Below, piece by piece: positions 36,502-47,963 of a DNA stretch of 64,000 nt; the stretch's first letter is position 1, and the number at the start of each line of letters is the position of its first letter. The DNA lies in contig JAWZYV010013169.1 in assembly GCA_038373885.1 (NCBI GenBank), positions 62,001 to 126,000 on the forward strand. Reading direction: 5' to 3'. The DNA is from Cheiracanthium punctorium. Lineage: Eukaryota > Arthropoda > Arachnida > Araneae > Cheiracanthiidae. The position numbers and the translations under genes are program-made. The notes below the pieces were generated by a model. That model had not been told where the DNA came from, searched no databases, and was given only the letters and a program-made list of their open reading frames with translations.

Positions 36502-36936
36502 TTAACACTTTGAGGCGAAACCCTTTCCCAATGCTGAAAAAAGGGCAGCCGTTGCCATCACTCGACTTAACTACCAGCAAGATGGCGGACGATCGAAACG
36601 TTCATCGCGTGCCACAGATCTAGAGACCCTTTTTTGACGCAGCTGACTGTGCTGCGCGCACAGCGATGGCAACGGCTGCCCTTATTTTCAGCATTGGGCA
36701 ATTATTCAACTGTTCTCGCATTCTTAGATTTTTCAGCAGATGTCAGTGCTGTTAAAAAGAATCGTGACATTTTTTTTACGGGAAATGACGTGCTAAAAAA
36801 TAAAGGATTCTCGTGGAGCTATGTCACCCGCAACTACATTTTTATAGAAATCAAATCTATTCTTCGTGACTGGCAACAGTCAAGACGTCAGAGTTTGGTG
36901 TTCCCAGAGCGGGATCACTGCGCGTTAAAGGGTTAA
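36502..36936. mobile_element. piggyBac-like non-autonomous element A (435 bp)
   Basis: It is bounded by TTAA at 36502-36505 and 36933-36936, with imperfect terminal repeats TTAACACTTTGAGGCG and (reverse complement of the right end) TTAACCCTTTAACGCG. TTAA targets and CCCTTTG-type ends suit the piggyBac superfamily. Inside is an inverted repeat: CCCAATGCTGAAAA... (36527-36557) against ...TTTTCAGCATTGGG (36667-36698). It encloses a 109-bp core with AAGATGGCGGACGATCGAAA. There is no transposase; the 100-codon frame crossing it is incidental. Close relatives are at 40342-40771 and, partial, 40929-41054. Confidence 0.8.
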
Positions 36937-37212
36937 CAGTTAATTGCAACCAGACCCTTATATTCGAAGAAGATAATGGTCCAAATGTATAGTACTACCT
37001 AATTTTCAAGGAGAAAGAGAGAGAACAAGAAAAAACAATGCAGGATTGTATTGTGAACATTTTTGTAGAATCTACTGAATACTTTGTTTCATACTGTGCA
37101 TTTTTGTGTTACGTTCGAAAAGAACCCTTGAAATAGTCAAAACTGTCAGATTGGAATTCATGTTTTCCTCTACAATATCTAGAATTGCGTTTGTAGCCCG
37201 ATCAAGATAACT

Positions 37213-37826
37213 GTGGGCCCTGGGCAGAAGAAAAAAATTGGGCCCCTTGCAACAACCCACCCCCCCCTTTAAAAAAGTAAAATAAAATATTATGATTGAT
37301 TTATACTGAAAATTTTAAATATCTTACCCCTACCAAACATAAATTTCGTTTTAAGTAATCTGAAATAAACGAATATACTTATAGTTACATGATGTCAAAG
37401 AAACAGATAGTTAAACGTTACATCGAAATGCTATATCACAGTTGCTAACATGTACGGAATACAACCACTTTTTGTAAACAGTCAGTTTTGTAAATAATTT
37501 TTAAAATAACAAATAATTCAAAAATTTTGCTATTTTTCAACATTAAAAATACTCTTTACAAAATGTGGTTAGTTATTTTCCTATCGACTATAGAGCGTTT
37601 CGAAGAATTAAAAACAAGTTTAAATTAATTTATGCACAAATGTAAATTTGAAATAGTTTCATTGTTTTCATACTTTATAATTAAAAAATCATTTAACTTT
37701 AGAATAATTTTTATACTTTGTAATTTTATTGTAAAATTATAAAAGTGTAAAATGTAAGATTTTGGGGCCCTAAAATCTGTGGGCCCTGGGCAGTTGCCCC
37801 GTTTGCCCTGCCGGTTATATGGCACT
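37213..37826 (+). repeat. Repeated GTGGGCCCTGGGCAG motif, 566 bp apart
   Basis: GTGGGCCCTGGGCAG occurs at 37213 and 37779. Near each lies another GGGGCCC/TTGGGCCCC word. The right copy runs on into GTTGCCCCGTTTGCCCTGCC. These GC-rich words in A+T-rich DNA suggest the ends of an unclassified repeat. Confidence 0.5.
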
Positions 37827-37829
37827 GGT

Positions 37830-40335
37830 TATAGGTGCATTCAGGTGGTACTTACAAGTAATCTTGAAGTCCCCCCTCCCCCTTAGGCAGTTAGCCCTCA
37901 TGTAACTTTGCTTTAACCGAAAACAAATAAAAACAGTATCTTGAAAATAGTATGAGTTTTCAAAATCATATTTGGAAATATTTACAAATTCACGGTCAAA
38001 TAGACTCTTTAAGCATCTGTACACAGTGACAGTTCTAATAATATTCTGATTTGGTGATTTTCTGGTTACTTATAATGTGACAAATGAATTAAATATAAAT
38101 GATTAACTATCAAACCTTGGCTTCAGCATTTACGATTTTTACGATCTTTTAAAAAAATATATAATTCAGAGTAGTACTTGATTCTTTCAGTTTTGTTTCT
38201 GGTTTAAATAGTTTAAATAAACAAAAAATAATTGCTGGCAAAACAGTCGCCAGACATATACATGGTGTTTATTGATTTCTCGCAAATTCCGTTTATTCTT
38301 CATGCAATAAAATATCCTAAAAACAAAAATTAAAAAAATCCGACAGACATACTTTTAATCATAGTTTGATAAAAAAAAAAAAAAGTTGTATGCCGTCATT
38401 GCAATTTATCAGACCTTTTTAACAAATTTAATTTTGATTTAGTAGTCGAACTTCGCTTTCATGACAGGTGGAACACCATACCTTTCAGATCTGTCTTTAA
38501 AGTGTAATTTCGGATCAAATCAATTCGGCTATGCGTAAAATGCTAGAAGTCTAATACTCCAAATTATTAAGTACTCAATAAACTCATAACTAATTATATA
38601 CAAAACTTGTGCAATTGCAATTCTCATTTGGGGAAAGTACAGTGTTTTTATAATCGAAGTTCCCTTAATCAGAGTGGTGTGCCCCGAAATCTACAGGACA
38701 AAATGCTACCAAATTTGTATGGAACCTTAATGAGTCCATGAAGAACATATATACTTGGGGAAAAAAATTAGTTTAAAAAAATCACTACTAGATGGCGTTA
38801 TAGAATGTCATAGTTGATGATATATGCAGATTTTCCCACTGCACGGAGATTTATAGCATCCCATTACAAGCTCTTCATTGTTTTTTCTCTTGAAATTGGT
38901 TATTTATCTGTATTATTCGTACTAAAACGTTGCGAAACACCAAATGGTGTAGATTTTTTGAACAATTTTTTTTTTCTACGCATAATCTCTCTCCCGTGGT
39001 CTCATTAAGGTTTCCCGCAAATTCGGTAGTATTCTGACCAATAGTGTTCACTGTACACTCCTCTGAATAGGTGAACTTCGATTTTGAACACTCTGTGCTA
39101 TAATCTGACGTAATTAACACGAACCTGAAAATTATATCCGTCAGCTTTACATTACATCAGAAAGCACACCCCCAAAAAGCACAAACTGAGCATCTAAGAT
39201 AGCAGTTAGCTGCATCCTTTATTGAATATTATCATACCATTAACTCATAAATCTCAATTACGACGTCTTGGTCAGTCGTCATTACCTAAATTACCACACC
39301 ATGCGTATCGCATATTAAAACTATCTAACGTATTGGATCTAAATGGAAATCGACATCAATTTGTAATTTCCGGTAACGAATGAAAATGAATAGCTTTTAA
39401 CGTTGCTATGCATCCCGGAAAATTACAAATCGATGCCTCATTATTGTCAGTATTACACAGCAACTACAAAATGTCTTTTTAGCGTTAAAAAATCTTTTAC
39501 CCCCTTATTATTTATTGAAACTTTCCGCCATAATCATTAAAACTAGTAGGAACTGTTAAGAAATAATTTTAAAAAGGATCGATAAAATATCATTCCCATT
39601 CAAATATTGTATTTTTAGTCCCGCGTAAATTAACTATAAATTTGTGAATAAATATTAAAGTAGATACGTCATCAACCAGTGCCTGAAATTTACATTTTTA
39701 AAATGACTTAAATAAAATATCACGATACAGAAATACTTTCTAGCAATGACAAGAGGAAAATTCCATTAATAAAAACAAAGAAGTGGTGCAAAATAATTTT
39801 CAATTGCATTTCCGATAAAAATATTTGTTCATAAACATAGCTTTAATGAGTGGTATAGAGTATGAAGGTAGCAAATGTTTATCGTAGATGAATTTGAAAA
39901 ACATATTTTTAAATGATGGCTGTATCTGAAAAGTAATTAATGTGTTGTATGTATGAGTAAGGGGATTTGGGAAATATATTTTACTAAGTTATTTAAAATA
40001 AACCAGGTTCACAGAAGAAAAAGCCGAAGTACGCAATTGGAAGTTAATTTTATTATAACGATTATGACATTCTACTGTTGACAAGCAATTACATATTTCT
40101 AGTAGGAAAAACAGAAGAAGGTTTCTTGATACCCGAAGTTGAATTCACTTTCACAAAGTTAAATTCTAAACACTGAGAGCGGTATTCACCTAATGCCTCG
40201 ATTACTTAAGTCAACTTCAATGGCTGATTTGACTCCCTCAGAGACAGTGCGGAAATCTTATTGGTCAGATATTATCGTAACACTTATACTTGAGATTTTG
40301 AATACCATTTCCATGGTAACTTTTGAACTCGCTCT
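37830..40335. other. No gene seen
   Basis: A+T-rich spacer with one hairpin at 39354-39435. No coding or mobile features could be supported. Confidence 0.5.
39354..39435. repeat. Hairpin with 20-bp arms
   Basis: CATCAATTTGTAATTTCCGG on the left pairs with a right arm that reverse-complements to CATCGATTTGTAATTTTCCG, around a 41-base loop. It might be a tiny MITE or a transcribed hairpin; nothing in the sequence decides. Confidence 0.7.
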
Positions 40336-40341
40336 GTTCAG

Positions 40342-40771
40342 TTAACCCTTTGAGGCGCAACCCTTTCCCAATGCTGAAAAAAGAGACCCTTTTTAGAGGC
40401 AGCCTGGCTGTGCCCCAGGTTGCGTCAAAAAATGGTCCCTAGATCTGTGGCACGCGATGAACGTTTCGATTGTCCGCCATCTTCCTGGTAGTTAAGTCAA
40501 GCGGTGGCAACGGCTGCCCTTTTTTCAGCATTGGGCAATCTATCCAGCTGTTCTCGCATTCTTCCATTTTTCAGCAGATGTCAGTGCTGTTAAAAATAAT
40601 CAAGACAATTTTTTACGGGAAATGACGTGCTAAAAAGTAAAGTATTCTCGTGGAGCTATGTCACACGCAACTATTTTTATAGAAATCAAATCTCTTCTTC
40701 GTGACTGGCAACAGTCAAAGCGTCAGAGTTTGGTGTTCCCAGAGTGGGAACACTGCGCGTTAAAGGGTTAA
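40342..40771. mobile_element. piggyBac-like non-autonomous element B (430 bp), core flipped
   Basis: TTAA at 40342-40345 and 40768-40771 with ends TTAACCCTTTGAGGCGCA and (reverse complement) TTAACCCTTTAACGCGCA. Outer parts match element A in the same orientation, including CTGTTCTCGCATTCTT and TCAGCAGATGTCAGTGCTGT on the right. The core does not: 40422-40519 is the reverse complement of 36543-36640 in element A (ATGGCGGAC appears as GTCCGCCAT). A partial forward copy of the same core (AGAGACCCTTTTTAGAGGC, 40383-40401) precedes it, so B also carries a local hairpin. Confidence 0.82.
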
Positions 40772-40928
40772 AATACCGAGGACAATCGGCTTCTCAAACG
40801 AAAACGCTCTCGGGGCAATGGTGGGACCAGTGATGCATTCAAAGGCCCCTACTGTAGAAAAATCCATTTTTGCCTGTTTGTCACACTGAGAGCAAACATG
40901 ATAAACCATGCTCAAATTACATTGGATC

Positions 40929-41054
40929 TAGGGTGGAGTTATGTCACCAGCAACTATTTTTATAGAAATCAAATGTATTCTTCGTGACAGGCAACAGTCA
41001 AAATGTCAGAGTTTGGTGTTCCCAGAGCGTGAACACTGCGCGTTAAATTATTAA
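40929..41054 (+). repeat. Right-half fragment of the piggyBac-like element
   Basis: GTGGAGTTATGTCACCAGCA through TTCTTCGTGACAGGCAACAG and GTGTTCCCAGAGCG to CACTGCGCGTTAAATTATTAA matches the right halves of elements A and B, ending at TTAA 41051-41054. The left half is missing. Confidence 0.85.
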
Positions 41055-41068
41055 CTCGCGCGTTTAAT

Positions 41069-41784
41069 GGCTGCATTCGTAAACGCCAAACGAGTTTCCA
41101 TCTAGGGTGTTCGTAATGGAAACTGAGTGCATTCAGTTTATAAACTATAGCGTTCGTATACAAAACTGAGTGCGGTTAGTTTCAAAAGAAGTAAACTGAA
41201 CACGGAGCAGGTTCATTCAGTTGTTGAGAGGACACACTTGCTGCAAGTTCTTGTTATGAAATGGCTTCCGTAGTTACGAAAAGTATGTTGCATGGTATGT
41301 TGTTATGAAAAGTATTTTACGTTTGCTGAAGCTGCTAGAAACTGCAACGAAGATACAGAATTTTTCAAAGGTAATCATTTTCTTGTATTTTTCATTTTAG
41401 TACATTCAAAATACATATTTTTAGTGTTGAGATTGATGTTGATTTAAACCGTTATTAGCGAAATTTGAACTTCTCTTGCTAAATACTTTTGAAAAAAATG
41501 CAAGTTGAAATTTCTGAAATTTGGTCTGTACACTTCAATTATGACCTCTCTTTCTTTTAAAAATCCGTTGATTTTATATTGAGTATGCACTAAAAGCTTT
41601 CCTCAGCAAAAATAACAACAAACGTGAAATATAAACAAACAGGTCTCCTATGTGACGAAACTAAATAAACTGAAGTTGTTCGTAAAGGCAAAAGAAACTG
41701 ATAGCCACTGATAGCACTAAACACACGCATTCCAGTTTTCTTACGAAAACTCGTGCAACGAGTTTGTCGTTTCCGAATGCACCC
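41069..41784 (+). mobile_element. Inverted-end element with AAT duplication (716 bp), class uncertain
   Basis: The left end GGCTGCATTCGTAAACGCCA and the right end (reverse complement) GGGTGCATTCGGAAACGACA continue as AA.CGAGTT / AACTCGTT, an imperfect ~28-bp inverted repeat. AAT precedes the left end (41066-41068) and follows the right end (41785-41787), a 3-bp duplication as in PIF/Harbinger-type elements. Inside, plus strand 41261-41370 looks like a decayed first exon: MASVVTKSMLHGMLL, then after a frameshift FTFAEAARNCNEDTEFF, followed by AAAG|GTAATC, a good splice donor. It is probably a deleted derivative of a two-gene element; the class is inferred. Confidence 0.65.
41261..41370 (+). 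pseudogene. Exon-like relic inside the 41069-41784 element
   Basis: ATG at 41261 opens 15 codons (MASVVTKSMLHGMLL) to a TGA. In a neighbouring frame FTFAEAARNCNEDTEFFK runs up to a GTAATC donor at 41371. A single frameshift would join the two. The protein is not recognised. Confidence 0.35.
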
Positions 41785-42077
41785 AATGTTTGGTGAATAA
41801 GTGAACTCCGAACAGAGCTATTTCACCAATGTCTTTATCTCTATGTCACTGACCCTGAGCAGCACTTAGTAACCACGCCAACTTTTTTTGGGGTAATACT
41901 AAGGATACTACTTATCCAGCTGCCTCATTACCGCTTTGTCCGCTGAAAGAAACCTTGAGTTGGCAAATATTTGGCGTGATAGCCGCACCAAGTACTTACC
42001 GCCACAAGGTTTCGTTTCGCAGGACCACCTGGATAGGAAACAAACAAAGAGGGAATGGATTTCGCCTGTATTACAGG

Positions 42078-42318
42078 TTGTTGTTGTTGCTGTTGTTGTT
42101 GTTGTTGTTGTGTTTTTTAAGGCAAACCTGCACGCGGGGTATCTGCCTAGGATGGGGGGTACCTTGGCAGGAGGACTTTCTAAGAGGTTCTAACGCGTAT
42201 TCACGTTACATCTGGAGAAAACCTACCAAAACTCCAGACCGTTAGAACGACAGCCGCGCGATGGGACCCGAACCCGAGACCTTCACACCTCGGTCGTCTA
42301 CGATTTTCAGTGGCATAA
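42078..42318 (-). mobile_element. tRNA-derived SINE, 5'-truncated, with perfect 14-bp target duplication
   Basis: On the minus strand the element contains GGTGTGAAGGTCTCGG, a B-box-like GGGTTCGGGTCCC, CATCGCGCGG, a unique region with GTTAGAACC, and a 3' tail of AAC units (seen as GTTGTTGTT at 42078-42112). It is flanked by GCCTGTATTACAGG at 42064-42077 and 42319-42332, a perfect 14-bp target-site duplication typical of LINE-driven insertion. The A-box end is shortened compared with its sister at 57944-58193. The perfect duplication implies a young insertion. Confidence 0.88.
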
Positions 42319-42332
42319 GCCTGTATTACAGG

Positions 42333-43275
42333 AGCTCTAGGTAACACGTTCATTTCAAGACGGTCACTGGCGGAAAACGTGGCTGCGTGCTAAATATCCA
42401 ATTTGCCCTACAAGAATTTGACTGACGTCACGTGAATATAACTCTATAGCGAGCCACAATATTTCAATGCAAACAGATTTATATGGGAAATGCAGCGCAA
42501 CCGTAAATACTACGAAGAGGAATTACTAAAAAAGTGTTAAATAGTATTTAAATTTTGATTATAAAAGAAGGTCAATACTTGTCAAATTTTATCAACAGTT
42601 CTCTATACCTAAATGCTACCATTATATGAATAAAGACAGCCCGTTGTATTCGGAATCTTCCTCTACAGATTTTCACAGGAGCAAAATACTTCCAACGTTC
42701 AACGGTGGGAGAAGAAAAAATGTAGATGAATTGCAATATTACATGGATAAAAAAAGACCTAACAATAATTTTAACACAAGTCTGAAATCAAATTTTAAAA
42801 AAGATCAACGAAAATATCAAGCAAAATTTTAGCTTCTCCAACAAATTTGCAACTAGATGATTTTTGGGTAAGCAAAACGTTGTGGTATAAATAGAATATT
42901 TTGTTGAGAGAACCAAATTTGTATTGATTCAGAAAGGATGTTTGTTACTGAGTTAAAAGAACTTCCGCCAATTTGTTTTGTTCGTTTGCGATCAATAACG
43001 CAATTTTTGCTTTAAAAATACCGAGAATGCACTGCTACATTTCACAAATCAGTTGGCATCTAAACCGCTCATTTTAAATTTTTTAGTTAAGTTATGATCT
43101 TCACTTGCTATTTCTGTGACACTACATCATCGTAATTCCTAGGGAAAATTTCAATAATTTAATTTTTTAATTGTGCTATTTACTGCAAACACATTACACC
43201 ATACAAAGTGGCTAAAAGAGATGAATAATTTGACAATTTTTAAGTGCTTTAAAAACCTTATTCATTGATGGAGAC
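42333..43275. other. No gene seen
   Basis: A 68-codon plus-strand frame (42626-42832) is Lys/Asn/Ser-rich without motifs. Otherwise A+T-rich spacer. Confidence 0.45.
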
Positions 43276-43277
43276 AG

Positions 43278-43279
<2 letters not shown>

Positions 43280-43329
<50 letters not shown>

Positions 43330-43339
43330 GAGAGAGATA
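43280..43339. repeat. TA microsatellite running into a GA tract
   Basis: About 23 TA units (to 43325), then CAGAGAGAGAGATAG. Confidence 0.95.
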
Positions 43340-46300
43340 GTATAAAACAGCCAAACTTACGTAATATGGATATCCCATTAATCCATCGATCGAGAGTGAG
43401 CACAAAAGAGGAATAGCATTTTTTTTTAAATCCCGGAACCAGGAATAATAATGAAGACGTAGGCTTTAAGTTTTGTACACAAACCTATATAGCAAAAGAA
43501 ACCAGAGCTATAAGAACTAAAAAAAGTTGGAAATATTTACCACGTGAAATCTTGTGGGTCTAACCCTAACTACAAGAAACGAAAATGTGGAGGTGAACTG
43601 GAAACTAGATTAATCAAGCTATAATCTTCAATTGCCACAACTTGAATTAATCTAGTAAAATGAAAAAAAAAAAAGGTTTCTGAAGGTTGCACGACAAAAA
43701 GAGTCATTAAAATCAACTTAGGGGCACGAATAGCTAATGTAGAAAAAACAAACGTGGTAAAGAACCAAACATGGAGTAAAATGCTCAGAAATGATGCCAC
43801 TACAATATCGAGAAAGGTGATGCCAGCATAGAAATTTAAGTGACAAAAAAGCAGCAAGATCCAAGGAGTAAGCAAGAAGGAGAGAATAAACAACCAGATG
43901 ATATTGCAGCCAGAACAATGTAGTTAAAAAGAGAGAAAACATAGCAAAAACAGTTATTTCTGTGGTTGGGGGAGTACAGAATTGTAAAATTCTAAAAACT
44001 AGTATAGCCAACCAATGAGCAAAAAAGTGCAGACTTAAATAGCTAAAAAGTACTAAAGGAATTATAAATTATTAGTATAGATAAATAAAAAATTAAAAAA
44101 AAAATTAATTTAATTAAATAAAATGAGTAGTATTGTTTTCAGTATATAAAATGGAAATATTTAAATTAATAATAACAATATTAATAGTAATTAAAAAATT
44201 AATAATATTAATTGTATATAATTAATTATATTAATAGTGCGTATACTACTCGATAATAGATTCGTAACAGTGCACTAAGTATGGCATATATCTGGATCAG
44301 TAATTACCTAGAATTAAAAAAATACACACCTCGAAAATTAAAATGTACCAGCAATCAACAATTCTCTTTTTTTTTTTTTTTTCTATAAAATATATAAATA
44401 TCTATTATGGTATTTTTGTACATTTTACATAATTTTTTTATATAGTTTTTATATTTTTTAAAGAACCATCATCCATCCCCTCCTCTCCATCCAAAAATTC
44501 TTATTTAGGCATACAAAATTACTTAGCACATATAGGATATATGTTTGATTTTAAAAATCTACCAGGATAATATAAATATTTTTGTGTGCATAAAATGGGT
44601 AGGGCTTAATAGATATACGGTTAATCTTAGTTAATATCATGTTTCCAATGCTCTTGATAAAGTTTTTTATGGGGATAAATGTTGCCTGTTAAATTCTGAA
44701 AATATAAGCTAAAAAGAAACTATTTATATTTTTGATCAAAAAGAAATATCTCTTCATTTTACTCCACGTTACCTCGCAGCAATGCGATGTCCGAATTCAA
44801 TGTTTATCATAAATCTAATAACTCTGGCAGAAATATTGTTATGTTCCTCTTACAAATTTGAGTAATTTGTAAATCATGATAGGAAAATTTTTAATCACAA
44901 AATGTATTACTTTTTTTCGGAGGAGGGAAGGGGGTTAATCTATTACCTATTTTACTCCACCTTCTACCCCTTTTCCTCACCTTTATGGAGAAACACAGCA
45001 CTTAATAAAGTTTAATATATTTTTCTATTTAAAACTAACATTATAACTTTTTCCATGTTTTCATGCGTGAAGAAGATGAATATATCGCATATAAAGTAAC
45101 ACAAAAAAGTTAAATGTTTATCAGTAACAAAATACGGCCCATGAATATAAAAATACCTTTTTTTTATATACCATTTTACCCCACAATACTCTAATCTTTA
45201 TCAGATATAATTCCTCCCTAAGATGATTCATATAATTTTGCAACTCCCCAAACTAATTAATTTGATTTTTTATGGTAGTTTGATTTTGTTTATGCTATAC
45301 GTAATTAATTTGATTTTGTTTTCGGGCCTACATTATTTTCCCATAAAAATTATTAATCAGTAGTATGTATTCATCTAAACACTTTTAAGTATGCATCAGA
45401 AATCGCATAGCAACAAATGCTCATAATTTCTTATTTCCAGGGTTAAAGCTACGAATAAGAAAACAGCTTATTTCACTTAGTTATTCAGCAAAATGTTTGC
45501 TAATTGCTTATGCATCAATGCTGTCTTTCGCTGCAGGAAAACTAATTGATAATAACTTAGCATATTACATATCTCTCACACAAAGCTCTTTTCAAACATG
45601 CTTCTTTCTAAATATCTTTAAAGGTTATTCTTGAATTGTATCTAGTATTCATCTAACTTGTTCAATAAAAATGAAAAGAAAAAATAAAAATAATTTTTTT
45701 TTCTATTGAAGTAAGGTAGATCTGTAAAACTGTATTCAAGTAAATACAAGTGGGAGTAGATTCGTGTTCTTTTTTTTCGTCTTTTACTAAGCTAGTTTTT
45801 CATAAAACTCTACATATATGTATATAGGTAGATAGAGATTCATATTTGCACAATTTTGTTTCAATGTGTTTAATTAGCAACCCTTTTTCTATTCTTCTTG
45901 TTTTTCCAATCATCAAAAAATTAATTCTTTTTTAAATAGACTTTCCTTTTTTCTTCAAACAATGTTTATCTTCAGTTCTTATTTATCCAAGTCATCTTTT
46001 TTGTCTTCATACAGTAAAAAAAAAGCTGCAACTATCATATATTATTAATGTTTTTTACCTCTTTCATTTTATGCTTATTTAAATTTGGAGACTTCGTTGC
46101 GCATTTAAAATTTCCAAAACTCGTAGAGATAAATAAAGGATTTTCAGTTAACTTAAATTTCGCTAGATGTAACTATTTTTTAGATCATAAAAACAAACAA
46201 TAGAACCCCTTTTAATTATTTTTAAAATGTATGCCTAAGAATCACCCTAATGTACATGTATTTATCTGTCCTTTATTTTAATAAAAATACACAAAGAAAA

Positions 46301-47120
46301 GGACGATTTTAATCTACACAAAATTGTATATGAAAACAAAGTCTATACATTTTAAGAATAATATTAATGAACTTCAGAGACATTTCCATTCACAGATGTG
46401 CAGTTTTTATTGTGTTATTTTGTTTTTGTCTTTGAAAGATGAAAACCGAACATTTTGAAACTTATTTCTGTCATGCAACATGCACTTAAAATTCTCAATG
46501 TAATTTGCTATGTTTATTTTGATAAAGTTATCAAATGCTGAAAGATAAGCTGATTCCAATATTAATTAATTTTCCTTGAAACTGTCTGACATGTTTTTGC
46601 TGAAGAACAACGTTACAAGGAAAGAAAAGATTCTTTCATGACATGCATGCCATCAAAGTGGAATTGAATTACTAATTATGGAACAAAAGAAATCAAGAAA
46701 TTAATTTGTTTTCATTTTTTAAACTATACAAACAAATTAAATACAGCAGTTGTTGCCTTTTAATTTCGCTTATTCATGTTATTTCTGTTATAACTTGCCT
46801 TTCCCATGCACACGTTGCTATATTATTTTCTAATTTCACGAAAATTCAATGTTTAATAATTGAAATGCTCTAATGAACAAGGAAAACATTTCATGTATAG
46901 CTGAATATTTTGATATTTGTAAATAGCTAAAAATTAGTAATTCAATAAGCATGTTTTGAGCATATTTTGTAATTTTATAACGTATTTTAAAACATATTAA
47001 ATCGAAAAGGTTTCATTTCTTTTATAAGTAAAAAATGGAAATCTGAATTTAGTCAAATCTAGAGCTTTAGAACCGGAAGAATATTGGTGAGAAACTTCGG
47101 AAAAGGTGCAAACAGCTCTA
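43340..47120. other. No gene seen; A+T-rich, one pyrimidine-biased strand
   Basis: At 43570-44011 the minus strand is T-rich and gives two overlapping hydrophobic frames of about 100 codons. They look compositional. From 44030 to 47100 the DNA is extremely A+T-rich with poly-T near 44368-44382. No transposon ends recognised. Confidence 0.45.
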
Positions 47121-47124
47121 AAAA

Positions 47125-47933
47125 AAGTGGAATCCCGATCTATCGTTCCCGCATTCATCGTTTTCCCGCATTGATCGTTTTATTTCTATGGTCCCTGCAC
47201 AAGTTGTATTTAAATAACGTTAACGAAACCCGCATTTATCGTTCGTCAAAAAATCCTTTTCCCGCGTTCATAGTTGTAAAATATTTCTCCTGACCGAAAT
47301 GAAATCGAAATTCGGACGGATCCATACGGCATACAAACTTAAATATTTTCTGGTATGATTTCTTGGGTTGATGATGGTGTAGATAAAGAGTTGTTACATG
47401 AAGCAGAGCAAGTGGTGTGAAATTTAGAGATTATATTTCCTTTAATATAGACGTAGTGACGTATCTTAATAATGGAAGAAATATCTGATTATGCAAAATA
47501 TATAAAAATAATGGCGAAGAAGCGGAGAATAATATTCCTGCCAATGAGACAGTCAACACTATTGACAAGTTTATCGAACGCAATTACAGTATTTGAAATT
47601 GTGTAAATTTTTATGTACAAACATGTGAAAACATAGAAAAGTCAAGAAAAATATTGTAAATCTTTAAAATTTTTGTTTAATTAAAAAAATTAAGGAAAGA
47701 CCCAGTGTAAAGTTACTGATTTTTTAGAAATAAATATCACTTAATTTTCTTCAACTCCAATTTGTTTCTTTTACAGTTTGGTAACAAATTAGTATTTTTA
47801 GTATGAATACATTGTGTGCATTCATAAATATTGTTTTCTCCATATTTTGACTTTAACCCGCATTCGTCGTTTTCCCGCATGCATCGTTTTTTTCTACGCA
47901 TCCCTTGAAAAACGATAGATCGAGGTTCTACTG
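47125..47933 (+). mobile_element. pogo/Tigger-like element, internally deleted
   Basis: The right end reverse-complements to CAGTAGAACCTCGATCTATC, followed outside by TA (47934-47935). The left end reads AGTGGAATCCCGATCTATCG. Both ends share CGATCTATCGTT and several CCCGCATTCATCG-type subterminal words. These ends fit pogo/Tigger (Tc1/mariner) elements. Inside are two fragments of a transposase tail on the plus strand. The element is too short and too broken to be active. Confidence 0.72.
47361..47596 (+). pseudogene. Fragments of a pogo-like transposase C-terminus
   Basis: Plus-strand codons from 47361 give SWVDDGVDKELLHEAEQVV followed by TGA. About 90 bp on, another frame from 47510 gives NGEEAENNIPANETVNTIDK and ends FIERNYSI with a TGA at 47594-47596. 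Acidic, helix-prone C-terminal tails of this sort are seen in CENP-B/Tigger-type transposases. The catalytic domain is absent. Assignment relies on the tail style and on the flanking ends. Confidence 0.5.
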
Positions 47934-47963
47934 TACCTTATTCGGTAAAGTAAGCTGCTCTCT

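Noticed and set aside
41936..42077. GC-richer open frames just left of the SINE (for example ELANIWRDSRTKYLPPQGF)
   Set aside because: Two frames are open at once and the pre-insertion sequence meets a stop soon after the SINE target site; not enough to call an exon.
42084..42112. Short regular GTT repeats as a possible CRISPR-like or regulatory array
   Set aside because: They are the AAC tail of a SINE read on the other strand, and the window is eukaryotic. No CRISPR array was seen anywhere.
43570..44011. Two ~100-codon hydrophobic frames suggestive of membrane segments
   Set aside because: The strand is pyrimidine-rich, which by itself yields Phe/Leu/Ser runs. The two frames overlap, and no receptor or transporter motif could be recognised.
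44760..45000. Possible diverged relative of the 47964-48399 foldback arms (AGCAATGCGATGTCCGAA)
   Set aside because: Only about 18 bases agree, with no second arm; too weak to list.
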